Shown: one piece after another, positions 1 to 5,735 of the stretch
How positions within the stretch are numbered: position 1 is the stretch's first letter
How the letters are laid out: each line of letters starts with the position of its first letter
From: an uncultured Spirochaetia bacterium
Lineage (GTDB): Bacteria; Spirochaetota; UBA4802; JAGODF01
NCBI GenBank assembly: GCA_937967705.1
Contig: CALCJG010000036.1
Span: forward strand, 1 to 8,151
Length of the DNA: 8,151 bases
Reading direction: 5' to 3'
Program-made: the position numbers and the translations under genes
The notes under the pieces: model-generated
The model's input: only the letters and a program-made list of their open reading frames with translations
Database searches by the model: none
Told to the model about the DNA's origin: nothing

Positions 1-283
1 AGATTACGAAAGGTTGCTTAATCCTGTGTCCGGATAATCGGGGGAAGCCCACACCCATGTTTTCCAGCGTAGCAACGGCGTTGCGTGCACGTTCCGAGCG
101 TGTGATCAAGCGACGCATGCTACGATGAATAAGATCATCCAATCCGTACGTCCTCATTCCGCCAGTCTCATAGATGCTTATGATATCAAATATCCTTTTC
201 TTTTTCACACCACGCTGTTCGATGAGGTTAAATCCGCCGGGATTCAGGATATCGCCTAGATGTGTATGAATATCAATGATCAT
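1..283 (-). CDS. Amidohydrolase-family (TIM-barrel metal-dependent hydrolase) protein, N-terminal part, cut by window edge
   Basis: An open frame of 94 codons reads from an ATG at 283-281 to the left edge without a stop, so the 3' end lies outside the window. The protein opens MIIDIHTHLGDIL: a short hydrophobic strand followed by a His-x-His motif (HTH at residues 6-8). In the amidohydrolase/metallo-dependent hydrolase superfamily this is the first pair of metal-binding histidines. Near residues 71-77 the phrase LENMGVG fits the helix-turn before the second barrel strand. The family usually hydrolyses or decarboxylates small cyclic or carboxylated substrates; the actual substrate cannot be told from this piece. 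No convincing Shine-Dalgarno sequence precedes the start. The gene is divergent from the TetR regulator at 519, separated by about 235 bp with a palindrome, so control by that regulator is a reasonable inference. The superfamily call is fairly sure, the function open. Confidence 0.82.
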   Translation of the reverse strand, partial: MIIDIHTHLGDILNPGGFNLIEQRGVKKKRIFDIISIYETGGMRTYGLDDLIHRSMRRLITRSERARNAVATLENMGVGFPRLSGHRIKQPFVI

Positions 284-315
284 AATTTAAACCAGATACT
301 GTTTTATTATTTAAT

Positions 316-335
316 TTAGTCAACCGTATGACTAA
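316..335. promoter_or_regulatory. Palindrome in divergent intergenic region, candidate TetR-type operator
   Basis: Arms TTAGTCA (316-322) and TGACTAA (329-335) are perfect inverted repeats around a 6-bp centre whose two middle bases (CG) are also symmetric. It lies between the hydrolase and the tetR gene. A perfect TATAAT (336-341) follows at once on the plus strand, and a TTGACT (-35-like) lies inside it on the minus strand, so a bound dimer could block transcription both ways. The operator role is inferred from symmetry and position; neither promoter has a good partner box. Confidence 0.5.
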
Positions 336-518
336 TATAATATTTCAAATGGATAACGTCAATAAGTTTTTCCAATTCACAAAAAAATGAGAATTATTTC
401 ATATTTCCATGTATTGTTGAAAACCCAACTACGGCAGTCTTTCTACTTCCATATTTATACTTGACAGCCTTTCCTCTCCCTCGTAAGCACAGAGGATGAT
501 ATTTACGTTTCAGGGGTA

Positions 519-1115
519 ATGATGTCTCGAAAAAATGTTCAGGAAGAACGGAGGCTTCAGATCTTCAACGCCCTCCATTCTATCCTGCTGACAAAACCGT
601 TTCATGAGCTCTCAACAAGGGAACTGGCATCTATGGCCGAGGTTAACCACGGGATGCTGTACTACTTTTTCAACAGCAAAGAGGACATCCTGCTGCAGTT
701 TATCGATTATACCATTGAAAAATACTCAAAGACCTTTTCTGACTGGCTTCAGGAAAACTGGATTGGGAATAAACTGGACCAGACGTTCATCAACGATCTA
801 TTCGCGTTCATATCACAGAAGATCACCTTCAACATGGACCTTTCAAAAATATTCATCGAAATATGGGCCGTCGCCAATTACAGTGAAACCGTGCGGGACA
901 AGCTCAAAGCCCTTTACGACGAGTGGGAAAAAAGAGCGACAGAAATGTTGATCAAGAGTGGGCTGGATAAAAAGAGCGCGGAGATTGTCAGCACTGTCAT
1001 AGTCACCTCATTTGAGGGGGTTTCACTTTTTTCGATCCTCCAGAAAGAGCGAATAACTCATTTTACGGAAATTCTCATGTGGCATAGAGACAGGATCATC
1101 GACTTGATACCGTGA
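519..1115 (+). CDS. TetR/AcrR-family transcriptional regulator
   Basis: A 198-residue protein of typical TetR length. The N-terminal 60 residues form the three-helix DNA-binding domain. Residues 31-50, with the phrases STRELASMAEVNHGMLYYFF and NSKEDIL, are the classic TetR helix-turn-helix and following helix (Tyr-Tyr-Phe-Phe then Lys-Glu-Asp). The remaining 140 residues are the variable helical ligand-binding and dimer domain; the ligand is unknown. There are two adjacent ATG codons. AGGGG at 512-516 sits only 2 nt from the first and 5 nt from the second (522), so the true start is probably 522, giving 197 residues. A TTGACA occurs at 461-466 but has no good -10; a perfect TATAAT lies at 336-341 beside the palindrome. 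The gene is divergent from the amidohydrolase-like gene, the usual arrangement for a TetR repressor and its target. No effector or operon partner follows it. Confidence 0.95.
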   Translation: MMSRKNVQEERRLQIFNALHSILLTKPFHELSTRELASMAEVNHGMLYYFFNSKEDILLQFIDYTIEKYSKTFSDWLQENWIGNKLDQTFINDLFAFISQKITFNMDLSKIFIEIWAVANYSETVRDKLKALYDEWEKRATEMLIKSGLDKKSAEIVSTVIVTSFEGVSLFSILQKERITHFTEILMWHRDRIIDLIP

Positions 1116-1184
1116 CCCGGCGCTCTGCAATAATATCTTCCGGATCGAACTTGAACCCGTATATCGCGTCTTAAAAGTCGTGTT

Positions 1185-1205
1185 GTATACGGAGTCGCCG
1201 TATAC
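1185..1205. repeat. Perfect 8-bp inverted repeat (hairpin 1 of cluster)
   Basis: Arms GTATACGG and CCGTATAC enclose a 5-base centre (AGTCG). Wobble pairing can extend the stem outward by two to three bases. No T-run follows, so it is not an intrinsic terminator for the upstream tetR. It could be an operator or the first stem of a structured RNA. Confidence 0.55.
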
Positions 1206-1234
1206 GATCGGAGATAAAACCGCCTTGCTGTCGA

Positions 1235-1247
1235 TCCGCTTCGCGGA
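1235..1247. repeat. Hairpin TCCGC-TTC-GCGGA (hairpin 2 of cluster)
   Basis: A 5-bp GC-rich stem around a TTC loop. It shares its core (TCCGC, TTC loop, GCGGA) with the longer hairpin at 1273-1289, so the two look like copies of one small REP-like palindrome. Confidence 0.5.
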
Positions 1248-1272
1248 GTTCGCTTCAGACAGAGGGGTTGTT

Positions 1273-1289
1273 ATCCGCCTTCGGCGGAT
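1273..1289. repeat. Hairpin ATCCGCC-TTC-GGCGGAT (hairpin 3 of cluster)
   Basis: A perfect 7-bp stem around a TTC loop, the strongest single stem of the cluster and a longer version of the hairpin about 26 bases upstream. No T-run follows. Its form is like that of dispersed REP palindromes. Confidence 0.55.
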
Positions 1290-1349
1290 GCTTTATGGGT
1301 CGGGTTGGTGTTGTTCACTTCTTGCTTTATCTACTAGGCATCAACTTAT

Positions 1350-1371
1350 AGGAAAGGACCGTCCCTTTCCT
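1350..1371. repeat. Hairpin AGGAAAGG / CCTTTCCT (hairpin 4 of cluster)
   Basis: A perfect 8-bp stem with a 6-base loop (ACCGTC). TGCAAAAAG follows on the plus strand. On the minus strand there is no T-run directly after the stem, so terminator function is doubtful either way. Confidence 0.5.
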
Positions 1372-1490
1372 GCAAAAAGTGCTGCAGCAGAATCCCACAT
1401 ATGAGAAGTACACCCTTTAGGAATGACCCCTCCAGTGCAAAAACCTCTTTTCAGGGGGCCGCAATATTTCCTTTGCATTCCCCTTTCTTG

Positions 1491-1520
1491 ATTGACATAC
1501 AATTATCTATTGTCAATATT
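1491..1520 (+). promoter_or_regulatory. Promoter inside an inverted repeat, upstream of the 1586 gene
   Basis: TTGACA (1492-1497) is a perfect -35 box. At 17 bp spacing stands AATATT (1515-1520), a 4/6 match to the -10. The same stretch forms an inverted repeat ATTGACA (1491-1497) / TGTCAAT (1511-1517), with a second nested one, ACAAT / ATTGT, inside it. An operator that covers the -35 and reaches the -10 would fit repression by a dimeric regulator. The promoter call is good, the operator call inferred. Confidence 0.55.
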
Positions 1521-1585
1521 CCCTCCGCTGTTAAACTTGTTTGTAAAAACAATCCCAGAGCTTAAAACCGGGAAGGAGGAAGTCC

Positions 1586-2254
1586 ATGACACTGGAAGCC
1601 AGGGAGAGAAAAAAAATCATTGCTGGCGTCCTTAAGCAGGAACTGGAGGACTATTTCGTCTTTACAAAACGCTTCAGCAAAAAGGTATCTTCCCGGGCGG
1701 ATTACGAACTGCTGTTTGAGGATGGCACCCGACTTTCCTTGTCGCTGGACTACACTTCAGGACATTATCCCAAGGGCTGTTTTGCCGCCCATTCTTCTTT
1801 TTCTGTTTCCGAAGGACCTCCTGCAGAATTATTGAAGAAACGTCTATTAAGGAATCAGCAGGAAATCCAGATGGTGATGGGCAACAGCAGCGGTGTCATC
1901 AGGAGATTTGGTGGCTACCCGTTTCTCGAAGATACTCCAGTTGATATTCTGGCCAAGGAGATTGCCGGGGATATCATGACTATATATACAGGATATATCC
2001 ATGCCTTTGTAGAAGATTACGCAAAAGCATTGGACTGTATTATGACTAACTATGATCTGGATGACGCTGGATATCCGAAAGGACTCCTCATCACAAATCC
2101 TTTTACCAAAGCCGTTGGGTATATGAAAATGCTTAACGATTTTACCAGACTGGACGAATTGATCGACAAGGCGAAATCGAATGAGTCCTTTTACGATTTC
2201 CACAATACAAGGGATTTCCAGAAGGAAATACTTGACCCCATCCATAAAACCTGA
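1586..2254 (+). CDS. Conserved-looking hypothetical protein, 222 residues
   Basis: The start is firm: AAGGAGG at 1573-1579 lies 6 nt before the ATG, and a promoter with TTGACA lies about 90 bp upstream. I do not recognise the family. The product looks cytoplasmic: no signal peptide or membrane span, a charged N-terminus (ARERKKII), then a likely beta-rich part around residues 38-75 (YELLFEDGTRLSLSLDY), and a mostly helical C-terminal half. Residues 107-112 (RFGGYP) and 162-167 (GYPKGL) share a Gly-Tyr-Pro turn. Base use is moderately AT-rich like the higA region and unlike the GC-rich genes to the right. It appears to be a single-gene unit, with a 130-bp gap before the higBA remnant. It might be an accessory or immunity-type protein, but nothing in the sequence proves that. 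Confidence 0.85.
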   Translation: MTLEARERKKIIAGVLKQELEDYFVFTKRFSKKVSSRADYELLFEDGTRLSLSLDYTSGHYPKGCFAAHSSFSVSEGPPAELLKKRLLRNQQEIQMVMGNSSGVIRRFGGYPFLEDTPVDILAKEIAGDIMTIYTGYIHAFVEDYAKALDCIMTNYDLDDAGYPKGLLITNPFTKAVGYMKMLNDFTRLDELIDKAKSNESFYDFHNTRDFQKEILDPIHKT

Positions 2255-2293
2255 ACAGGCCTGCTCTCCGAGAAGATATCCATAACACCGTAG

Positions 2294-2569
2294 GGATCTG
2301 CTTTACCAGGAAGAAGAGATCTCTTCTGGAATACCGGGACTAAAAAGGGCATACAACCAACTCAAGCAAAGAAGCTCGAACGTATGCTCGACAGGCCGGC
2401 CGCCTCAAAAAAAAATCCAACAGACATGAACCTTCCAGGATACGAATTTCATGGTCTTCAGGGAAAACTGGAAGGGTGTTTCTCAGTTAGTGTCAGCGGA
2501 GATCGGAGGTTAATATTTACTTTCAATGGCGAAAACGCAGTCGATGTAGATCATGTCGATTACCATTGA
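2294..2569 (+). pseudogene. higB: Decayed HigB-type toxin (RelE superfamily mRNA interferase)
   Basis: The frame open from 2294 to the TGA at 2567-2569 matches the HigB family over most of its length: NTGTKKGIQPTQAKKLERML, then DMNLPGYEFHGLQGKLEG, and the C-terminal end VDHVDYH. HigB toxins of about 92 residues cleave mRNA on the ribosome and are neutralised by HigA. Here an in-frame TAG (2291-2293) precedes the frame and no ATG, GTG or TTG stands where the family starts. The expected first strand (I-x-F-x-x-K-x) is visible in another frame at about 2296-2316, which suggests a one-base frameshift near 2315. The first ATG, at 2384, would give only 61 residues without an RBS. In the catalytic-side motif the usual G-N-W-R reads GDRR, so the conserved Trp is gone. 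It is most likely a dead toxin; a shortened product from 2384 cannot be excluded. Confidence 0.72.
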
Positions 2570-2646
2570 AAAAGGCTAGAGCAATAAAGATCGAATAAAA
2601 GCCAAAACAATTTTGATACTTGAACAATTATAAAAGACAAAGAAGA

Positions 2647-2943
2647 ATGAATGAAACTAAGCGAAAACCAACACACCCCGGGGTCGTACTTCTGGAGGAT
2701 GTGATAAAGCCCTTGAATATCTCCATCACCAAAGCAGCTGAGTGCATGGGAATTTCAAGAAAAACCCTCTCCGAGCTCGTTAACGGAAAATGCACCCTTA
2801 CCCCGGAAATGTCTGTCAGGATAGGAGAAGCGACCGGGACAACCCCGGAAAGCTGGCTTGAAATGCAAAGCCGTCTCTCTCTATGGGAGGCAAAGCAACA
2901 GAGGCCGAAGATGAAAGGGGTAACGAAAGCATGTCACGCTTAA
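2647..2943 (+). CDS. higA: HigA-family antitoxin, XRE-type helix-turn-helix protein
   Basis: A 98-residue protein with the family opening KRKPTHPGVVLLEDVIKPL and the HTH at about residues 27-50 (TKAAECMGISRKTLSELVNG), followed by TPEMSVRIGEATGTTPESWL, the standard HigA continuation. HigA binds the HigB toxin and represses the operon promoter. The ATG at 2647 is chosen because HigA proteins begin just before the K-R-K-P-T-H-P-G motif; a TTG at 2620 would add nine residues not seen in the family. Only a weak AAAGAAG stands before the ATG. The gap from the toxin stop is 77 bp, wider than the close spacing usual for higBA. With its toxin broken, HigA is an orphan antitoxin; it may persist as a regulator or simply not yet have decayed. 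The tail (GVTKACHA) is poorly conserved. Confidence 0.92.
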   Translation: MNETKRKPTHPGVVLLEDVIKPLNISITKAAECMGISRKTLSELVNGKCTLTPEMSVRIGEATGTTPESWLEMQSRLSLWEAKQQRPKMKGVTKACHA

Positions 2944-3690
2944 TATTAACGGTCATTGTATCATCCGATCACCGGGCTCCTCAGTTCCGAACCGAAGCGT
3001 AGCGGTTTGAAAATATTAATTGTCAGAACTTACCGTTTTTACAAGCCCATACGCATTATTCCGCATTGTAGCCCTGAACCATGCACTCCTAAAGACATTC
3101 CTTAAAGGCGTTGTCATCATTAACTGTAAAAAGAACTCATTGTTCCCATTAATATCAATACCGCCATTATTTTTTCCATAGTGACGATCAGGGTCCCCTC
3201 CCCCGGGGGCAGGAAATATCCTCGTCAAAGCCGGAAATCCCGCCTCAGGGCGCGCCAGGCCTTTGCCGTGGGATTCACAAATCAGCATGATTTTATCAAG
3301 CACTTTACCCGGATAATGTTCCGCTATATACAACATCCCTTTATTCACATCAGCAACACATAAATGCTTCACTATGTGGCTTTTTCCTTCATTTTTAATT
3401 CTCCGTTCTCCCCTGTCTTTAAGCATTTTTTTTACGCCATTCAGTACCGTCCAAAATCACTAATGTAAGGCCCTGTAATCGCTTATTAAGTTCTGCCCTT
3501 GAAACAGCCGGGAGAACCCTTTCGTTTCCAAGGCCAGCAGCATTTTCTTGGGGTAGCTGACGCTTTTCCGGCAAGCAGGGGACACATAAGTTTTCGCTTC
3601 CGACGAATAATCACTACGATTTTCCAAGGGAAACAGGGAGGGACAGTATCGGCCCCCCCTAAATTTCACCACCGCCACACAGGAAAATAG
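2944..3690. other. About 750 bp without a recognisable gene
   Basis: Only doubtful frames lie here: a 136-codon minus frame at 3016-3426 (separate entry), a 72-codon minus frame at 3460-3678, and overlapping plus-strand frames with no RBS. A small inverted repeat AACCG / CGGTT sits at about 2990-3008 without a T-run, so it is not a convincing terminator for higA. A perfect 10-bp CCCCCGGGGG palindrome is at 3200-3209. The region may be the degraded remains of one or more genes lost next to the toxin-antitoxin locus. Confidence 0.5.
3016..3426 (-). CDS. Doubtful hypothetical protein, 136 residues
   Basis: This is the longest frame in the gene-poor stretch and its codon use in the first half looks reasonable (HIVKHLCVADVNKGMLYIAE). 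No known domain is recognised. No Shine-Dalgarno sequence precedes the ATG at 3426. An internal GTG near 3368 is preceded by AAGGA and would give a shorter product. The middle (IFPAPGGGDPDRHYGKNN) crosses the 10-bp palindrome at 3200-3209 and looks less protein-like. It may be spurious or a gene fragment. Confidence 0.28.
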   Translation of the reverse strand: MLKDRGERRIKNEGKSHIVKHLCVADVNKGMLYIAEHYPGKVLDKIMLICESHGKGLARPEAGFPALTRIFPAPGGGDPDRHYGKNNGGIDINGNNEFFLQLMMTTPLRNVFRSAWFRATMRNNAYGLVKTVSSDN

Positions 3691-3747
3691 TTGACAAAAT
3701 GGTTTTACTACCCATAGCCTAATTTACTATAGGGAGGAAATACCAAT

Positions 3748-3987
3748 ATGATAAACATAAAAGAAATCAATATGATTTTATCAAATACATCGCGAATTAT
3801 CGCTATTCTATTGCTTACAACAATGAGCGCCCTGGCTAAGCCGATTGGCGGCTGGGCTCATCGCAACCGTGGTACGTCCATTGCAGCGGATTCTACTTTG
3901 GGTATCATTATACTCGTTTCTATCGGCGTAGTTCTTCTGCTGGTAACCCTGCTTGTAATTAGGGCAGTGAAGAAGAGAGGAAAATGA
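3748..3987 (+). CDS. Small secreted/membrane protein with signal peptide and C-terminal membrane span
   Basis: A 79-residue protein preceded by GGGAGG (3732-3737), 10 nt before the ATG. A second ATG at residue 9 is possible but has a poorer site. Residues 16-30 form a hydrophobic stretch ending in SALA before Lys-Pro, a good signal-peptidase I site (Ala-Leu-Ala). A short polar section follows (about residues 33-48, Gly/Trp/Arg-rich), then a long hydrophobic span from about residue 50 to 71 (LGIIILVSIGVVLLLVTLLV) and a basic tail AVKKRGK that fits a cytoplasmic anchor. The mature product would therefore be a bitopic inner-membrane peptide of about 48 residues. A TTGACA is at 3691-3696 but lacks a convincing -10. 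I do not recognise the family. It stands alone between gene-poor stretches. Confidence 0.68.
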   Translation: MINIKEINMILSNTSRIIAILLLTTMSALAKPIGGWAHRNRGTSIAADSTLGIIILVSIGVVLLLVTLLVIRAVKKRGK

Positions 3988-3994
3988 GTCTGAC

Positions 3995-4015
3995 ATGGGA
4001 GCACTATCGTCCCAT
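3995..4015 (+). terminator. Weak inverted repeat just after the small membrane protein gene
   Basis: Arms ATGGGA (3995-4000) and TCCCAT (4010-4015) with a 9-base loop begin 8 bases after the stop codon. No T-run follows, so this is at most a weak or factor-assisted terminator. Confidence 0.25.
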
Positions 4016-4612
4016 TCTGAGTTGTAATAATTTCATCATTCGTTCAGCTAAAAATCTGTCTCGATAGTATCATATCCAGGATGCTGTCCCAAACCGGCAT
4101 AAAGTCCTGCGATAGAACGCCTTCGACAAGAAGTATATCTCTGCAAAAAGGGCCCTCGGATACAATAATCCCTTTTCAGAGGTGTCAGCCTGTATCCGAT
4201 ATTGGCGGGTAACCCTCTCCGCCTTGTCCGTTTTCTGCAGGCGACAACGCACCTGCGGGTGGACCGCATGGACTGCAGAGAACAGGGAAATTCCCAGCCA
4301 GCAACGACAGGAAAATTCGGCGATATCTGGAATGATCTCCAGGTGGAGGCTTCTTCCAAAGGCGGAAATGCCCTTGATGTACCTCCAGAGTTCCTCCAAT
4401 GATGGTCCCACGAACCTCCTATGCAACAAACCGTCACGATATCCCGTCCAAGGGAAATTCCTCCCCCGGCCGCCCAACCCGTAAACCACCCGCCGATGAA
4501 GAAGACAAGCGATCGGAAGGCGAAAGGGATACACCGGCTCTTGAGGGAACGGGCAGGCAGAAGACCGTTGTCTCCCTCAGGCTTGTGAACGGTATACCCG
4601 CCTCACCGGCTC
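4016..4612. other. About 600 bp of unassigned, probably decayed sequence
   Basis: Several overlapping frames of 100-155 codons exist on both strands (the longest minus frames at 4070-4534 and 4048-4437), but none has an RBS or a recognisable domain, and they compete with each other. On the minus strand a short membrane-like piece (SLVFFIGGWFTGWAAGGG, around 4450-4510) lies in a different frame from the more protein-like text LEELWRYIKGISAFGRSLHL (around 4340-4400). That is the pattern expected of a frameshifted old gene. Composition becomes GC-rich within this stretch. No transposase motif, tRNA or terminator was found. Confidence 0.45.
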
Positions 4613-5680
4613 CTACAGGATCCCCCGGTTTTTCGCGATCATCATCATCTGCTCGCCGCTGGTACGCGGGGGAACCCGGCGCTCCTGACCGCTACGGGGA
4701 GCGAGGGCAAGCGCCCCCGTGGGGCATTCGGTAATGCAGAGCCCGCAGCCGATGCAGCGGTTCAGGTTTACCTCCGCGGTCCCGTTGCCGTCCAGGGCCA
4801 GGGCCTCCATCTGGCAGCGGTCCAGGCAGGCGCCGCACCCGCTGCACTGATCGGCAGCGACGGCGGCCTGGAAGTTGGAAAAGACCAGGCTGGCCGGCCT
4901 GGGATCGCGCTTGACCGCCGCCAGGACCCCGCAGCAGTCGCCGCAGCAGTTGCACATCCCCGCCGGGTTCTGGGCCGTGCCCGGCTGGGTGACAAGGCCC
5001 GCCTTCTGGGACGCCAGGACGATCTCGATGGCCTCCTCCAGACCGACCTGCCTTCCCAGGCCGTTGTCGATGTAATAGCGGGCCATGGAGCCGAACATGA
5101 AGCAATTCTCATGGGGTTTGTCGCACCCCTTGCCGATGGTCTTTTTTTCCTTGCGGCAGATGCACTCCGACACCGCAATGACCGGGGCGTTTCGCAGAAT
5201 CTCCATGGCATCCTCGAAGGCTGCCACATGATACTCGGGGCTGACCGACTCCCCCACCGGTATGGTGCGGAGAAAGAGCCCGGCGTTGGCGGCTATGGCC
5301 TCGTGAAATCCATCGCTGAAATACTGCTCCATCATATCCGCCAGCTCCCGGTCGTAGCGCTTAACCTGGAATTTCATGATCCCGTGCATAAAGGGGATGG
5401 CTCCGTAGGAGGCTGTCCCGTCCTTGACCATACGAAAGAGGAGACCTCTCCGGGCCATATCCTCCAGGATCTTGGCGGCCTCCTCCGCCGATTTGCCGAT
5501 CCGTTCGGCCACATCCCCGGGTTTTTCCAGTTTGGGGGAGAGGGCCAGAAAGATCTCTGCGTCCTCGGGGTTAAAAAGCTTCTGCATTATCCTGATCTCG
5601 ATTCCTGATTTTGTTGCCGGAAAGCCCAGGGAATACATGTTGAGCCTTTCCTGCAGCTGACGGTAGAGTTCTTCGGCCAT
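4613..5680 (-). CDS. Multi-cluster 4Fe-4S protein with winged-helix-like N-terminus and C-terminal 2[4Fe-4S] ferredoxin domain
   Basis: A 355-residue cytoplasmic protein. Residues about 38-85 (NPEDAEIFLAL through ARRGLLF) look like a winged-helix unit of the kind that senses or binds DNA or a partner. Residues 171-193 hold C173-x-C175-R, then C186 and C193. Residues 243-250 hold a dense cluster, CNCCGDCC. The C-terminus is a bacterial-type ferredoxin domain with two C-x2-C-x2-C-x3-C motifs (C279/282/285/289 and C309/312/315/319); the second is followed by Pro, the first by Gln. By family knowledge such proteins carry several [4Fe-4S] clusters and pass low-potential electrons; the partner is not in the window. 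The start is firm: AAGGAGG 6 nt upstream and a near-consensus promoter. The gene is strongly GC-rich, monocistronic here, and has no clear terminator after its TAG. Redox function is secure, the exact role open. Confidence 0.93.
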   Translation of the reverse strand: MAEELYRQLQERLNMYSLGFPATKSGIEIRIMQKLFNPEDAEIFLALSPKLEKPGDVAERIGKSAEEAAKILEDMARRGLLFRMVKDGTASYGAIPFMHGIMKFQVKRYDRELADMMEQYFSDGFHEAIAANAGLFLRTIPVGESVSPEYHVAAFEDAMEILRNAPVIAVSECICRKEKKTIGKGCDKPHENCFMFGSMARYYIDNGLGRQVGLEEAIEIVLASQKAGLVTQPGTAQNPAGMCNCCGDCCGVLAAVKRDPRPASLVFSNFQAAVAADQCSGCGACLDRCQMEALALDGNGTAEVNLNRCIGCGLCITECPTGALALAPRSGQERRVPPRTSGEQMMMIAKNRGIL

Positions 5681-5686
5681 GAGGTT

Positions 5687-5693
5687 CCTCCTT
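5687..5693 (-). promoter_or_regulatory. Consensus ribosome binding site of the iron-sulfur protein gene
   Basis: AAGGAGG on the minus strand, 6 nt before the ATG at 5680. It fixes the start and argues against the longer minus frame (5587-6339) that runs through this site. Confidence 0.85.
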
Positions 5694-5707
5694 GATGTAA
5701 TGGTTTG

Positions 5708-5735
5708 ATAATACCGTTCGGTATATTTTTGTCAA
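5708..5735 (-). promoter_or_regulatory. Near-consensus sigma-70 promoter of the iron-sulfur protein gene
   Basis: On the minus strand TTGACA (5735-5730), a 16-bp spacer and TATTAT (5713-5708), a 6/6 and a 5/6 match. The start codon lies about 28 bp beyond the -10, giving a leader of roughly 20 nt. The strength of both boxes implies high expression unless repressed, which fits the operator between them. Confidence 0.8.
5711..5724. promoter_or_regulatory. TetR-type operator between -35 and -10 of the iron-sulfur gene
   Basis: ATACCG and CGGTAT are perfect inverted arms around a 2-bp centre (TT). The palindrome fills the second half of the spacer and overlaps the -10 by three bases, the standard position for a steric repressor. 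A-C-C-G-N2-C-G-G-T cores are common among TetR-family operators. The cognate repressor is not identified; the TetR at 519 has a different palindrome at its own promoter. Confidence 0.65.

Larger units (their letters stand above)
1116..1585. other. 470-bp intergenic region with a hairpin cluster and no convincing gene
   Basis: No reading frame here looks like a protein. A 74-codon frame at 1180-1404 has no ribosome binding site, and its length is explained by a string of inverted repeats it runs through. The stretch holds four hairpins between 1185 and 1371, listed separately, then a low-complexity pyrimidine-rich part, and at 1491-1520 the presumed promoter of the next gene. It could be a small structured RNA, a REP-like repeat cluster or the remnant of a small mobile element. 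Confidence 0.6.

Noticed and set aside
1180..1404. 74-codon frame in the intergenic hairpin cluster
   Set aside because: No RBS, no domain, and it consists largely of inverted repeats.
3200..3209. CCCCCGGGGG palindrome as a regulatory or recombination site
   Set aside because: Perfect, but only 10 bp and without any promoter or gene context.
3460..3678. 72-codon minus-strand frame (and the opposite plus frame 3499-3690)
   Set aside because: No RBS, no recognised domain, and both strands look equally plausible, so neither can be supported.
4070..4534. 154-codon minus-strand frame considered as a gene or transposase fragment
   Set aside because: No catalytic motif, no RBS, and competing frames of similar length; reported only as unassigned decayed sequence.
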